64,000 bases of DNA from Naganishia liquefaciens (taxonomy: Eukaryota > Basidiomycota > Tremellomycetes > Filobasidiales > Filobasidiaceae). Positions 22,638 through 35,400 of the stretch are shown in pieces. The notes beneath the pieces were generated by a model that made no database searches, was not told where the DNA came from, and saw nothing but the letters and a program-made list of their open reading frames with translations. The stretch lies in contig BLZA01000005.1 of the NCBI GenBank assembly GCA_013423385.1, forward strand, positions 372,001 through 436,000, given 5' to 3'. The first letter of the stretch is position 1; every line of letters starts with the position of its first letter. Made by a program: the position numbers and the translations under genes.

Positions 22638-23626
22638 CCTCGATCACCGCGAAAGGGGTATTGCCGAATGATGATAGGAGGTGTTTTCAATTCTCCCCCT
22701 TCGACTCGTTTCCTTCAGAATCGGATGTGGCTGGAGAGCATATATAGCAGTGGTAGATGTCAAGGCGTATATGTTCGATGTTCAGATCGCTCGGACACCC
22801 CGTCGCGGAAGCCTGAGAAAGAAGACGGTGACAAAAAGCACGCACTCAACCTAGTCTTTCTCATAAATATATAGGGAGCGCACAGTGCGGATTTGATCGA
22901 GTATGCGAGCGTGGCAGCGAAGCCCCGTTGGATCATCATTGCTGCTTCCGCCTTGTCTTCTAGACCCAACATAGCGTGGTGATCGAAGCATCCCACCTTC
23001 CTCCGCGGTCGTCACGTCGGGAATGGAAAGACGATGGAAGAGACCTCGAAACGCATTATTTACCAGATTCCTCGCGGGAAAATTTGCCGCGGTCAACGAT
23101 GAGGTTGTACACGTACTCCATTGCCACTGTCGTTCTCTCCGGGCTTCATCATCCTACTCTGACCATGACGACCGCAGGATGAGAATGATAGCGTACCGCA
23201 TCGGACGTGTCAGGAGCTGGGTCAATGTCTCACCTTGAAACGTTGGTCGGTCCGAGATGCCGCCAAGAGCGAGCTATCGATGAGTCATGATTGCGGGCGT
23301 GTCGCCGAAATTGTACTGGCTGGCCGGGATCCCAGGTAAATCACTTGAAAGCGAATATCGTCTTCTCATATCGAGCACAGACAAGACAACGGTGTTGACA
23401 ACACTTGTACATCGAGCAGTGAATAATGCTACAACGCGGATCTCTGGGAAGAACAACCGAAAAGGCTTATTGTCTCCCGCATCCAAGGAATTATAATCGC
23501 TACATACAACCCGATGACGAACGTCTCTCGTCCATTCTTGAAGCAGCTCCACACCGCGATCCATCGCGACCGGACATGCCATGCACAAACAGCCGACTCT
23601 TCGTCTATGTCTATCCTATGTCGATG
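22638..23626. other. 1-kb intergenic region with unassigned intron-like signals
   Basis: Lies between the RIM2 stop and the bestrophin start, both minus strand. Minus-strand frames (23588-23274, 23096-22851, 22996-22760) contain plausible donors (GTGAGA near 23231, GTAAAT near 23065) and acceptors (near 23155). An open segment reads MLGLEDKAEAAMMIQRGFAA. No family is recognised, and no chain with a start and a stop could be built with confidence. It may be a small unrecognised gene or a spliced 5' leader of the bestrophin gene. Confidence 0.3.
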
Positions 23627-25094
23627 CTATAGTCTGACAGCAATTTCGTAAATCGTGAACATGCATGCAGCATTCGGAACCACCCGCATCAAGTGGGCGG
23701 ACAAACCGCCGTACAGGGATGCAGCGCTGAGGAAGGGATGTCAGAAAGGTATACGCCTTGTATACTTCGGATACAAGACTCACCCTTCCTCCTTGATGAC
23801 TAGCTTCAGAGTCTGTAACAGCCCCGTATACTTCGGTCGAGCTCCAGGTTCTGTTGGCTGTCGCAACCGGGTACGAAGGACTTCGTGCGGGTAGGTTATG
23901 AGTGACGCAACCATCTTGGCACCTCCCGAGGATCCAACGATGCCTAGCCATTCGGCGAGACGGGATTTTGTGGGTTCGCCGGGATAAGTCTGTGTGCTGA
24001 TCTTTTTCAGACGCTGTCGAGATAAGGCGACAATCAATTAGCGCAGCGAAGGGGGACACTTAAGAAATGCTGCTCACCTCGTAGAGGGTCCATTGAATCA
24101 CGCCCTCCGTCACGCCGAGATAACTCGCGCTCAAACCCTTGTATAGGCCCTTGATTCCCTCACGTGCCAGAATATCCTTGGTCATGATGAAAGCTGGCAA
24201 CACCTTGCTTACTGGCTTGCCTGCTGCTACTGTTGGAGCAACAGAACGTACAGCAGCGCTCGTGGTCTTCTCATTCGCAAGAACCCGCTCCCGATGCTTG
24301 GCTTCGAGCTGCAACCGCGTTTTGACGACCCAGATCGGATTTGTCGCAGTCGCTGTAACGATACCAGCGAGAGCCGCGGCAACGAGATGCACAATGGGAC
24401 TGGTTTCTGCGGCCCCCACGGATGTTGCGGTGGAGTGGGTTATGCTTATTGGCAAGGCGGATGCGAGGAATTGTTTCGACTGGGCATAGGTCGAGAAGTT
24501 GATAGCTCGTGCGGGCACAACGCCAATAAGGGTCGGTCCGAGACCCTTGAATAATGCGCGAGGCCCCTCATGGACATAGATATTCCTGAAGAAAGCCTGA
24601 TCAGGAACGGGAAAGCAGAAGGTGGAACAGCCCTGCTCACCGTATCATCTGGGCGGTTTCAACAAAGTTCCAGAGGAGGCCACCTGCGCCTGTCGGACGA
24701 GCACGGCTCGCTTGCTTGCGCGCCTGGGCCAGGAGAGCTGCGGTCTCTTGCGATGTGTGCGACTGAGCGTTCTTGAAATATGACGAATGCAGGGATTTGA
24801 TGGCAGGTTGAGATGCCTCTTTGAATAGGTCGGATTGCAGACGCGTCTGGACGCAATGGTTAGGTGGGTCCCATGTAACTCTCCGAATTTGCTCACCTTA
24901 ACAACATCGAACGGACTGGTCACGATCGCCCCTGTCATACCGCCAACCCCTCCTGCCACAAAATGTCTCCATCCCGCCACTTTGCGTTTGACTCCAGCAT
25001 CCGGCTCGGTCCCTCTCGGTGGCCCACTGTATGCGGCAGTGGCCGTAGCGACTCCATCGGGGGATGTTGCGGTCGCCGTCGAGACAGTGGCCAT
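23627..25094 (-). CDS. RIM2: Mitochondrial pyrimidine-nucleotide carrier (Rim2-type)
   Basis: Inner-membrane carrier exchanging pyrimidine nucleotides for mitochondrial DNA and RNA synthesis. Three mitochondrial-carrier repeats are visible: SPFDVVKTRLQ (repeat 1), NPIWVVKTRLQLE (repeat 2) and YPHEVLRTRLRQP (repeat 3), each with the Px(D/E/W)xxK/RxR signature. FKGLGPTLIGVVPARAINF and YKGLSASYLGVTEGVIQWTLYE lie between them. The second repeat's W replacing the acidic residue and the long loops before repeats 2 and 3 are characteristic of Rim2/SLC25A33-36. An Ala/Thr-rich N-terminus precedes GWRHFVAGGVGGMTGAIV. ATG 25094 is the first Met; an upstream TTG frame was rejected. The protein ends MFTIYEIAVRL with TAG at 23627. 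Length is about 400 aa. Confidence 0.9.
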
Positions 25095-25381
25095 TGGATG
25101 ATTTGGAACAGCGGGCAAGGAGGTGAGCAAGGCGAGACGAGACTGCCTCGAGAATCAAAATCTTCCAATGTCGCGGAATGATCGACCGGGTGACAGACGC
25201 AAAGGTGCCTCCGCGAACGACGGTATTGTGGCTGTATATTAGGGTGCAGCGAAAAGAACGCTTTTGGCGATTAAATATGACGCCTACCTGGATCATCAGC
25301 TACCAACGTCTCCCGGGATTCTTTGATCTACCTCTCGTCTGCGCCATCAGTCAGGACGTCTCTACTTCGGCTTCGTTCAAC

Positions 25382-28300
25382 ATGCCGTCTCTAAAATCTC
25401 TTCTCAAGCAACGTTAGTGAATAGGCCTCTCGTTGAGTCTAACTCTGATATGCCATCCTCGCAGGTCTCGGCACGGCTCTCACTTGCGGGCCACCGAATA
25501 CGTGGAAAGTCCTCGTCGTCGATGACTACTCAAATCGGCTACTAGAGAGCGTTTACAAAACGTTCGATGTTCTACATATGAATATCACGGGTGAGTCGCT
25601 CGACTGTTAGGGGAAAAACGGAGACGCGCGAATTGAGCGGGATGGGCCTCACTGCATGCGTTTTGGGAGGAAGGGATGACTAGTTGACGGATCAAAGGTC
25701 TGGGTCTACTGCTCACGGCAGCCCGCTCATGGAGCACTAGCTCTGGCGGAACTGTCGGGAAATGCTATAAGTATACGTGTCAAGCGGGCATTATACTTTC
25801 GGTTGGGCGATTGTTCATTGACATTTGCTGTCTCCTCCAAACTGTGTCGCCTCGTCTGTGCGACATCACGCAGCAGTCTCGTTGAACACCCGTGCCTCCC
25901 TCCCGCGATCCCTCCTTCGCTCATATCGGATGTGCTGCCTATGGTCGATTGACGTAGCTAATGCCCCATCACACAGCCATCGACCCTTTGATGTCACCGC
26001 GTTCGCCGCAACCAACGCTCGACGCCGTCTACCTCCTTACACCAACAACACAGAATGTCAAGCGAGTTCTTGCGGACTTTCAAGAAGCTCGAAGAACGTA
26101 CCGGCACGTGCATTTATACTTTATCGACGGTACGTGCAGTTGCTGTGGCGAAATTTGTTTATCGCTGATGAGCCAAATGGGTCTAGGCGTGTCCGATACA
26201 TTGGCAGAGCAGCTGACAAATGGCCTGCCGGAAGATGTGCTGCAGTCTTTTGTCGAGCTATACTGCAATTTTTGGCGTACGCATTTTGAATTACACAACT
26301 CGTCCTGCATCCTCATCCGCCTCTCATAGCGCTCGAATCCCAGGTGTTCACGACCAACATGCCTTCGACGTTCTTCACCCTCTTTGGCAACCCCGGAGGT
26401 ATCGTTGCGGCGGAACTCGCGCAAGATCGTTTCGAGGAAGACGTCAAGTTGATGTCCAAATCCGTAGGGCAGCCCTGTTTAGCATTTTATGTGACTATCC
26501 TTAACGTATTCTCCGAGCTTGCAGGTGCTCAATCTTCTTGCAACCCTGGGAGAGAATCCATACATTCGATATTACGCACCGCACCATCATCCTCCATTAG
26601 GGCCGCTGGCGATTGCGGCAACCCCGGGAAGCGTCTACGGCTCTGCCCGTCCGCCTTCTGCCAATCCAGCACCACAGGCACCGCCGGAGGCACGGTGGAA
26701 GTCAGCTTTGAATGCAGTCGGTGGCAAGGGAGGCGCACAAGAGTTCTCGGGCGATCAGATTTCTCGGAGGATAGCCTTGCAGTTACAGGCTGATTTGGAC
26801 GATTACCAGGCGGTCAATCCGGACTTCCCCGTGAGTCCGCCGGCATCTGCAGAAACAGCTCGAAGCTGAAAAGTGCACGGCACACCTTGTTAGCCATCCT
26901 CCAACCATCGGCCGAAATCCATTCTTTTCGTCGTGGACCGCTCCATGGATCCTGTAGCACCATTCTTGCATGAGTTTACCTATCAGGCTATGATTCACGA
27001 TCTCCTTCCGCTTGACTCTGGTCCCACTTACAGGTACGCCTTTCTCGGGCCACGGATCTATCGAGCTGACGCTTCTTGCAAAACAACAGATACAAGGTGA
27101 AAACTGCCTTGGGCGCAATTGAGCAGAAAGAAGCACTTCTGAACGAGGAAGATCCCATTTGGGTCGAAATTCGGCATATGCATATGAAGGAGGCTATCGA
27201 CAAGCTTATGGTCGATTTCAACCGCTTCACTACCGAACATGCTGGATTCAAGAATACGTGAGTTTAGGAACCGGTAAATCTGGCATGTCTGGCGATATCT
27301 GAACTGTCTTCAGCGATAACGCATCGAGTCTGGATGACATGAAAGATATGCTGGCTAGTCTACCGTCCTTTACGGAGACGCGGGACAAGGTGCGGAGTTT
27401 CCCTATGATTAACGGCTTTTGCCCTGATTTTCCCGTCTGAAATAGTTTTCGGCACACCTGGAAATGTCACAGACTTGCATGAATACGTTCAGTCAGTCCA
27501 AGTTGCCTCAAGCGGCGAACGTTGAGCAGGCAAGTCGTGACATCGAGCAAGTTGAAGCGTGTTTACTTATATTGAATGCTGGACCAGTGTTGTGCGACTG
27601 GCGTCACTCCCGAGGGCAAAAATCCCAAGTCACTGGTAGAAGATATGATTCCGCTTCTTTCCGACAAAACATTGTCGTATGTTCGGTTTGCCATCCAGGT
27701 CTAGCACGTAACTCATGTGCGCTATGTACAGGAACAAGGATAAAGTCCGGATTATCGCGCTCTGGATTCTGCACAGAGATGGTGTTCCCGATGAAGATCG
27801 GAAACGACTGTTCCAACATGCACGTTTATCGCTTGGGGAGCAGGATGCGGTGAACAACCTAACGCATCTCGGTTCGAAAGTCGTCAAGGTCAGCTCGACT
27901 GATCAGTGGTGTTCTTCCGTGACTTACAGGTTGCATGCAGGTGGCGAATGACAGAAATACGAGGACGAGATTGAAACAGAAATACGGAGCGAGTGATGAC
28001 GATTATGAACTCTCGAGGTACAAGCCCATTGTACGCCAGATCATTGAAGTAAGTCTTCTGGGCTCTTTCCGTGATTATTTCGCTAGACAAGGCGCGTATC
28101 TGCAGGAACAAGCCAGCGGTCGTCTGAACCAGAACGATTTCCCTTACTTGCGGGATGCTCCGGCAGAAGTAGCGTTGCCAGCACATTCGCGTCCAGCTGC
28201 TGTCTCAGCGTCGAGCCTGAACCATGGTGGATCGCTTCGTAGCGCGCGACCCACATGGCACAAAGCGCCCGCTGCACGAGTACAGGCCACCTCGGAATCT

Positions 28301-28999
28301 CGTCAACGTATCATATTGTTTGTGGCAGGTGGCATGACGTATTCAGAGCAGCGATTGGCCTATCTGATAGGTGATTCGTTGAACAAGGAAGTCATCATCG
28401 GTACGTTTCAAGCTTTGCTCCTGGTTTACGGCCTTGTTCACCTTGCATTATCTTCCAGGTTCGACCCATCAAATCACTCCAGAGACGTTTATAAATGATA
28501 TGCGAACGCTGGGCAGAGCTGGCGTTGGCGGCAACCCGCCAAATGCTAAACCGTTGAGCCCATACGCTCCGCCGGCGTCCAGAACAGAAAACGGCAGACA
28601 GCCTACTTACCAGATGTACGTTGTTTTGTCTCTAGGCAATTTCCCCGGTGCTCACGTCTCCCGGCCTACAGGATCCTTGACTCTCGTGTATGGTCTGAAC
28701 CCGTCGGGCCACCACCGCTGCCTCCGGTGGCAACTCCGCCAGCACCGCAACCGAGTCGCTTTGGTTCCTCTCGGGCGGTTCCTAGGGATGCATCGCCAGC
28801 GCCAACCACAGGATCCAAGATGTCTTCTTTCGGCCTCGGTCGCGGCAAAGACGAGAAGAAGAAGGATAAGGAGGAGAGGAAAGCCATGGAGGCAGCGGCG
28901 GCGGCAGCAGCAGCAGCATCAGCTGGCAATGGCAACGGTAACGGTCACATGGGCGGAGGGGATAGTAAGAAGAAGGGATTGTTCAAAATCAAGTGGTAG
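25382..28999 (+). CDS. SEC1: Sec1/Munc18 (SM) protein for exocytosis, Sec1 type
   Basis: Binds syntaxin-type SNARE complexes to drive fusion of secretory vesicles at the plasma membrane. The start [11 protein letters not shown] at ATG 25382 is the conserved Sec1/Munc18-1 N-terminus; it splices to [26 protein letters not shown]. Downstream blocks are [32 protein letters not shown], the Sec1 core [74 protein letters not shown] and [19 protein letters not shown]. The C-terminus is an Ala-, Gly- and Asn-rich tail with a run of nine alanines and a basic end ([13 protein letters not shown]), as in filamentous fungal and basidiomycete Sec1. Intron 2 is 386 nt, against about 50-60 nt for most others. 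A second SM protein, SLY1, lies at 52.7-55.5 kb. Confidence 0.92.
25591..25976 (+). other. 386-nt intron in SEC1
   Basis: Donor GTGAGT follows ...HMNITG and acceptor CACACAG precedes ...[10 protein letters not shown]; the join keeps frame (ACG G / CC ATC). It is several times longer than neighbouring introns. It carries short open frames on both strands (for example 25825 onward) but nothing recognisable. Confidence 0.75.
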
Positions 29000-29285
29000 A
29001 AGCAGGAATGCGGGTATCGAGTTGACAAGGTAACAGAATACGAGTTGTACCGTCCCGGAGCATTCAATGCTTCCCTGGCTATAGGAAGATCATCCACGAG
29101 TACGTCCGTCAAGAACGTCTCTCGCATCCACGCTGCTTCCCGGCGAAGACCGAAATAGCAGCGATCGAGTCTATTGAGCCATACTCGTCCTGTGTCAAGT
29201 GTCCCCTTGCATCTCCCCAAGAGGGAGGACCACAAAAGGATAGCAACACTTGGCCCCGGTAAGCCCAAGCTTCTCTCCAGCCGAC

Positions 29286-32158
29286 ATGGTCTCGTTCAGG
29301 GCGACACTTCGAGTACTAGCGCTGACAAAGATCTGCAACCAGCCCTACAGTCTTCCTCGACTCGTCAATTCTTTCCTGCCGGACAGTCTTCGTGCCAATT
29401 GCGGAAACTACAGCACGATGCCAAGTGCGGAACCCATTACCGCCCCGTTCGGCACCTGGAAAAGCCCCTTGGAGAGCGAGACGGTCTATCAAAAGAGCGC
29501 GTCAATTTCGAATCTGCTCGTGGATGCCAAGACTGGCAAGGTTTTCCATGTCGAGGTATGTCTGCAACCCCATTCGTTCACCAAACGCGTGTTGAACATC
29601 TGCTCGACAGTCACGTCCATCTGAGGCTGGTCGCTCCCTGCTACTCGATACGGCTTTGACTCTGGGAAGCGCCGACAAGGTCATCAAAACCGATCCCGTC
29701 CCGGTCGTCTCCTCGTCGAGTAATGTTCGAAACAGAGTTCACGAATATGGCGGGCTCGCCGCACAAGTGTACGATGGTTATGCGTATTGGAGCGAATTTA
29801 AGGATGGACGAATCTATCGGCGTCGACTGGACGCTGATGCGGACCTTGAGAATGTAGAAGCTTTAACTCCGGGTGAGCCGATTTCACCTTTCGGACGGCA
29901 TGAGATATTTTAGTTACCAACCTGTGTGCCTTGACCGACAGAATCGGATGTCTACCGTTATGCCGACTTTGACATACATCCCATGTGTTCTCATCTCCTG
30001 GTCTGCGTTAGGGAAGATCACACAGAGCCGGAACCGTCAAAGGTCAAGAACGGACTTGTTCTGGTCGACATGAAGTCCAAGAGCATTCAGGAGATTCGTC
30101 CCGCGCGCGCTGAAGGTTTCTACGCCTTTCCTCGCTTCGGCGGTAAGGATGGAAGTAAGATTGCGTGGATTGAGGTAAGTGCTACTCTCATCGAAATCTC
30201 ATTGTCTTGCGCTGATTCCGGTGCTTAGTGGGAACACCCCGACATGCCTTGGGAAGGCACCACTTTGTGGTATTCTGCTTTCTCGGCTCAAAACGTCTCT
30301 TTGGAACCCATCAAAGTTGCTGGTGAACATCTACGTGTATCCGTCAATGACGTCAAGTGGGACATCGCCAATCCAGAAAAGCTCTTTTATCTCACGGATA
30401 AGACGGGATATGTCAACTTGTGGTCCATTGACTTGTCAGATCCCAATGCTCAACCTGACATTGCGATGTATCCCCTGGCTCACGACCTAGGAGAGCCATT
30501 GTGGCAATTGGGTCCCTCTTGGTACGCCGTTATCTCGGCCAATGACGCCTTGATTGCGCCAAACATGGATGGAGAGCGGACGCTTTGTCACCTGGATCTG
30601 AGAAAACGGCGCGTGACACCCATTAGTAGTGACTACAGGGATGTTTCGAACATTATACGCATCAACGATAAGCAGGCGGTCTTCCTCGGCAGCAAGTATG
30701 ACGAATCCAGCAAGATCGTGCTGGTGACCCTCGGTGCGCGTGGCGGAGATGCTACCTTTCAGGAAATCGAGCCATCCACGACTCGAGGGGGCGCAAAACT
30801 GGCCAAAGCATATATTTCCAAAGGAGAATGCATCAACTTGACCGTCGATTTCCCACCGCCGGCGGATCAAACCCACAGCAAAAAGGTCGATCTGCACGTC
30901 ACGCTTTACCCGCCCACCAACCCAGAATACAAAGCATCCGATGGCGAACTGCCGCCCACAGTCGTTCAGGTGCACGGGGGGCCTACCAGCCGAAGTCCGC
31001 CCGTATTCAATATTTTCTATCAGTACTTTACCACTCGAGGATTCGCCGTCCTCGACGTCGATTACGGAGGATCGTCGGGTTACGGTCGGGAGTACCAGGA
31101 CAGGTTGACGGGTCGATGGGGGGAAGTCGACGTGTACGACACGATCCAAGCAGTTGTCGAGCTGGGCAAGATGGGGAAAATCGATCCAAAACGGGTCGCG
31201 ATTCGAGGCGGGTCTGCAGGTGTGTAGAAGCTTACAGCGATTTTGGCGCGCCGAGCGCTCATGTTGAATCCTTGAAGGTGGTTATACTACCCTTGCGTGT
31301 CTTACCGACAGCAAAGTGTTTTCTGCAGGAGTATCGCTGTATGGCATCTCCGATATGAAGCTGCTCGTCGATGACACGCACAAGGTAAGTTGATGTCGTT
31401 TTTGGCCGCATGAAGATTCTGCTGAGCAGTGCACTGAACCCGAAATTCTACCAGTTCGAGGTGAGTTCCGAATTGCTCTTCTGCTTTCATTTCAGACTTG
31501 ATCCAGCCTCCGCTTTTGCAGTCGCAATACATGGTCAAAGTAAGTGAATTGGCGATCGTCATTGATTTGGGAAGTTGACATGGTTCATTTTTACAGCTTA
31601 TGGGTGGAACACTTGATGAAGTACGCCAACATACTTGTCTTCCAACACATTAAACGCTGATAAATTCTCACTCCAGATTCCGGATGTCTATGAGAAAAGA
31701 TCCCCAATCACGAAGGCGGAAAACATTACAGCTGATTTGTTGATGTTGCAGGGCTTAGAAGACAAGGTGTGTAGTGGTTGGGCTATGGATGATCGGCGAC
31801 TAATCCTATCGATCTATAGGTTGTTCCCCCTGAACAAGGTAATTATGGCTTAAGCCAAAAGATGGTGCGAGACTTATGCCTTTCGCGATAGCACGGACTC
31901 TTGTCAGGAAAATAGAAGGGGCTGGAGGCCATGTAGAAGCCGTATTCTATGAAGGTCAGTCTCCTCGCAAGCGTCAGTGTGAAACAACAGCCAACTGACG
32001 GAATGTCTATAGGTGAAGGTCACGGGTTCAGGAAGGCAAGTCTGAACACACAGGATCTGGCATCGAATTGACAGGCATGTTGCCTTTTCTAGCTCGAGAA
32101 CTTGAAAGACAGCCTCGCGAGAACAGAAGCTTTCCTAAAGAGCGCATTCAAGCTCTAG
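29286..32158 (+). CDS. S9 (prolyl-oligopeptidase) family serine peptidase, acylaminoacyl/dipeptidyl-peptidase-like
   Basis: Alpha/beta-hydrolase peptidase with an N-terminal beta-propeller. Propeller blocks are [55 protein letters not shown] and [16 protein letters not shown]. The catalytic domain has [30 protein letters not shown] and [19 protein letters not shown], with nucleophile Ser codon 31213-31215 in the GGSAGG elbow. Asp is in [15 protein letters not shown] and His in [10 protein letters not shown]. Translation could start at ATG 29286 or ATG 29418. The 44 extra residues are Arg/Leu/Ser-rich, nearly free of acidic residues and presequence-like, while the second start gives [16 protein letters not shown], where family similarity begins. 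An intron sits 4 nt after the catalytic Ser codon. Stop TAG at 32156-32158. The exact substrate class is not readable from sequence. Confidence 0.88.
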
Positions 32159-32441
32159 GTCGAGAACGAGGATGACATTCAAGCTAAGGCTTACAAAGGG
32201 TCTGTATCACTTTACAACACCGAAAACGATTAGAACGAAAGTCCCAAGCTGCGTGGTCCGCATCAAGCGAGCAGGCGCTACGAATTGGCGAAGGTAGTGC
32301 GGGTCTGGCCCATTGTATACCTGGAAGAAATGCGGTTTATGTAGTACCAGTACAAACCTTATCAGGATTACGTCAAGAACCGAGTTTACAATCGACCTGC
32401 CCAAGTGAGACATTCTTGCAACGTTACCCGACGATGCCTTT

Positions 32442-35400
32442 ATGGAATTTGACCTCGGCACCTCTTGGGAGAATGACACCCTATTGCAGATGAGTGTTGG
32501 CAAGATGCCGTCAGTCTCAGACGACTTCGTGATTTCTCTCAGCCTCGACAACCGTCCGCTCGAAGAGATATTCTGGGATACCCCGCACACTGCATTCTGC
32601 GCTGTCGAACCCAGCCCCGACCGCCCACAAACATCGTCGTCTGCCGACCCGTGCATTGATTATCAACGAGAGAAACGCTGGATCGGAAGTGTAGGCTGTG
32701 AGGACGGGTCAATATGGTTACTGGATACCGGCATTCCCATAAAGCAGCAGGAGGTTGCCGTCCGTATTAACAGCGACAAACCGGAAGCCGCGATCCGGGA
32801 TGATAGCTCTGTAAACAGCTCACATTCTCGGATCTTCGAAGGATTCCGCTCGCCGCGATCTCCTAGGCTCGGAGGACCTGCTTCGCCTCTTCTCTCAAGG
32901 AAATCCTCAAGTGTCGCTGTGCCGACAGTTGCGATCTCGCCTCCAGTAGAAAGTACTGCCGTATTTCAGAATGTCGACGGCATAATAAACCCCAGTGACG
33001 AAAGACCCCGATCCAGATCGGAATCTGTGACAACGACTTATTCCACTTCGAGCCGGTACTCAAACCTCGGGCTTCTTCCTTCTCCTACACCGACTCGCGC
33101 GAAAAACCTGGCAGCCGTCTCGCAAACCACTGCGACCGCTCGTCTGGCGAGCATCAGCGCAAATGACGAGAAGATGATGCAGCGGGGTCTCAAGTCGCAA
33201 GGAAGAAGCACTCCAGAACACGTCGGCAGTGTGACCAAATTAGCTGCGCAAGTGCGAAGTGGTCTCACTGAAGTCTACGGCAAGAGTGACGAAGACACAG
33301 GCAGCAAGCGACGCAAACCGGAAATGGCCGACGATATGAACGTTGAAGTGGGAGATTTCTTTCGAGATTCGCCACGAATACCTGAGAAGGAGAAGGCAAT
33401 GGATGATGATGTCAAGGAAGAGCTCAAGGCAGAACAAGAATTGCTTCGACTAGAAGAACAGATGGACGAACAGACGGGAGCTCGGAAGGAGATGCCGCAG
33501 AAGTCCAACAGTTCGGGGCATATCCTGCGAAGCAGGTTGCTTTTTCCAGAATTGAGCGGTTCTGCCATTCTTGCATTACAAGACTGCAGTTTGCCGGGAA
33601 GGATTGTCGTCCTAACGGCTAGAGGGTAAGTCGCTCTCTCGCAGCGTGGTAGCCTGTGACTCAAAGGAATGTGATGACAAGCACTCTTGCCATCATCGAC
33701 GAATATCAGCACGATATCGCTGCCACAGTCGATCTCGATCATATTTCGCGTCAACGAGAAGTACCAAGCACGAGACCCAATTTATCCCCGCACCTTAGGT
33801 GGAAAGGATTGTCCATTGTATCGAAAGGCGAGGTGGGCACATCCATTTCGAATGCAAGGCAAAGCTGAGGCTTTTTCCCACAATACAGGTGGATATCTTG
33901 GCCACATACGCACATCTTCCGGATGAGCTTGCAACAGAGCCATCCGCTGCTCACACGACAATCTTTGTCTTCCAACTAAGCAGGACAACAGAGTTGAAGC
34001 TGATCGGAAGAACTTCTATCCGGGGATGCGGTCCTGTCTCTATTGCGTCCAACTCAAAAGGTCAGCGGTCTTCGATAGTACAAGATCGTTCTGGTCTAAT
34101 GCTTGCGCATCCAGGTGGGCTATTCCTTTTGCAGGCGACTGCTAATCAACTCTGTCGCTATTCTCTCGAATTTGAAGAGGAAAAGCGTGGAAGCGACCTG
34201 CAGAAGTCCAGATCGTATGCTCAGTTAGGATCTCTCCTGAGTCCAATGCCATCCCGACCAGCGTCAAGGGCAGCTTCGGTTCGAGAGAGCTCGTCGAAAC
34301 CTGGGGCGGAAGATTCCGAAATGACTCAAGCCCTCGGACGATTCCTTGGTCGAAGGCGAAAGGACGAGACCGCAGCTTTGCATCTCTCGGAATTCTTCCC
34401 GCGCACGGTGGTGCTGGGGGAAGCGACGGTCGTCCGGAATTATCAGGAAGCGCAGTGGACGGGTATGCTCATCTGTGGACGAAGTGGCATAGCCTGGAAC
34501 GCGGAGACCGCCTGGTGCTTCACACTCGACGCAAACTTTTCAGAATGCGACACGATATCCCTTGGTGCGGTTCAAGGCTGTGGAACGATGCAACTGCCGC
34601 TCAACTCGCCCGAATTACTGCGAAGCGAAGTACTAAAACACTGCAGTGGGCACATAGCTGTCGTTGGGCAGCATGTCCTGAGACTGAAACCTTCGACATT
34701 GGATGCTCTTCACCTTGATGCAGGAATCGTTGAAGGGCGGTTGTCGCCGAGAATGCCAGAAGACACGATCATCCTCATGCAAAAGTCTTTGTACAACGAT
34801 CAGCTGCTCTCGCATCCCGTCTTTCCTTACAGTGTCACTGGTGGATCGCCGATTTTGGCAATGGATCAGGCGGGCAACCTGCAGCATTTTCAATTGGGAG
34901 ATCTTAGGCACGCGAAAACGTCGCACTCGTCGCTTGACAGCAGGACTACTTGCACCACTCACTTGGCGCTTCAGCCAACCGGTCAGCAACTGGTGATCAC
35001 AGGCGACGAGGATGGATGGATGAAGGTGTGGTCAAGAGAGACCAGCGAACTGCTCTGCGCAGATTGCCTCTTCAACTGCGCTGTTCAAGCCATTGAACCC
35101 TCGCCATTCACCGAGAAAGACACCGTCTCCGAGCTTTACGCGTTGTCGGAGGATGGAACCATTGCTGTGTATGACTTGGAGCAGATGGCGCTAGCTTACC
35201 TGATACCTGGCTCCCGTCATGCTGTAGAAGGGGTCCTATTAAGCGGTAAGGATCTCGTCATAGCGTACGCCAGTGGTAAAACTCGGGTTTGGGATCTGGA
35301 CACTTTGCAATTCCGGAGGTCGACGGGAATAGACGCTGCGGAAGAGTCCCTCGTCAACCGGGCATGGCTACCCCTGTTCCGTCAGCTCCACAGCAGCTCC

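Noticed and set aside
30487-31149. 220-codon minus-strand frame inside the S9 peptidase
   Set aside because: Shadow of the conserved catalytic exon; no family similarity.
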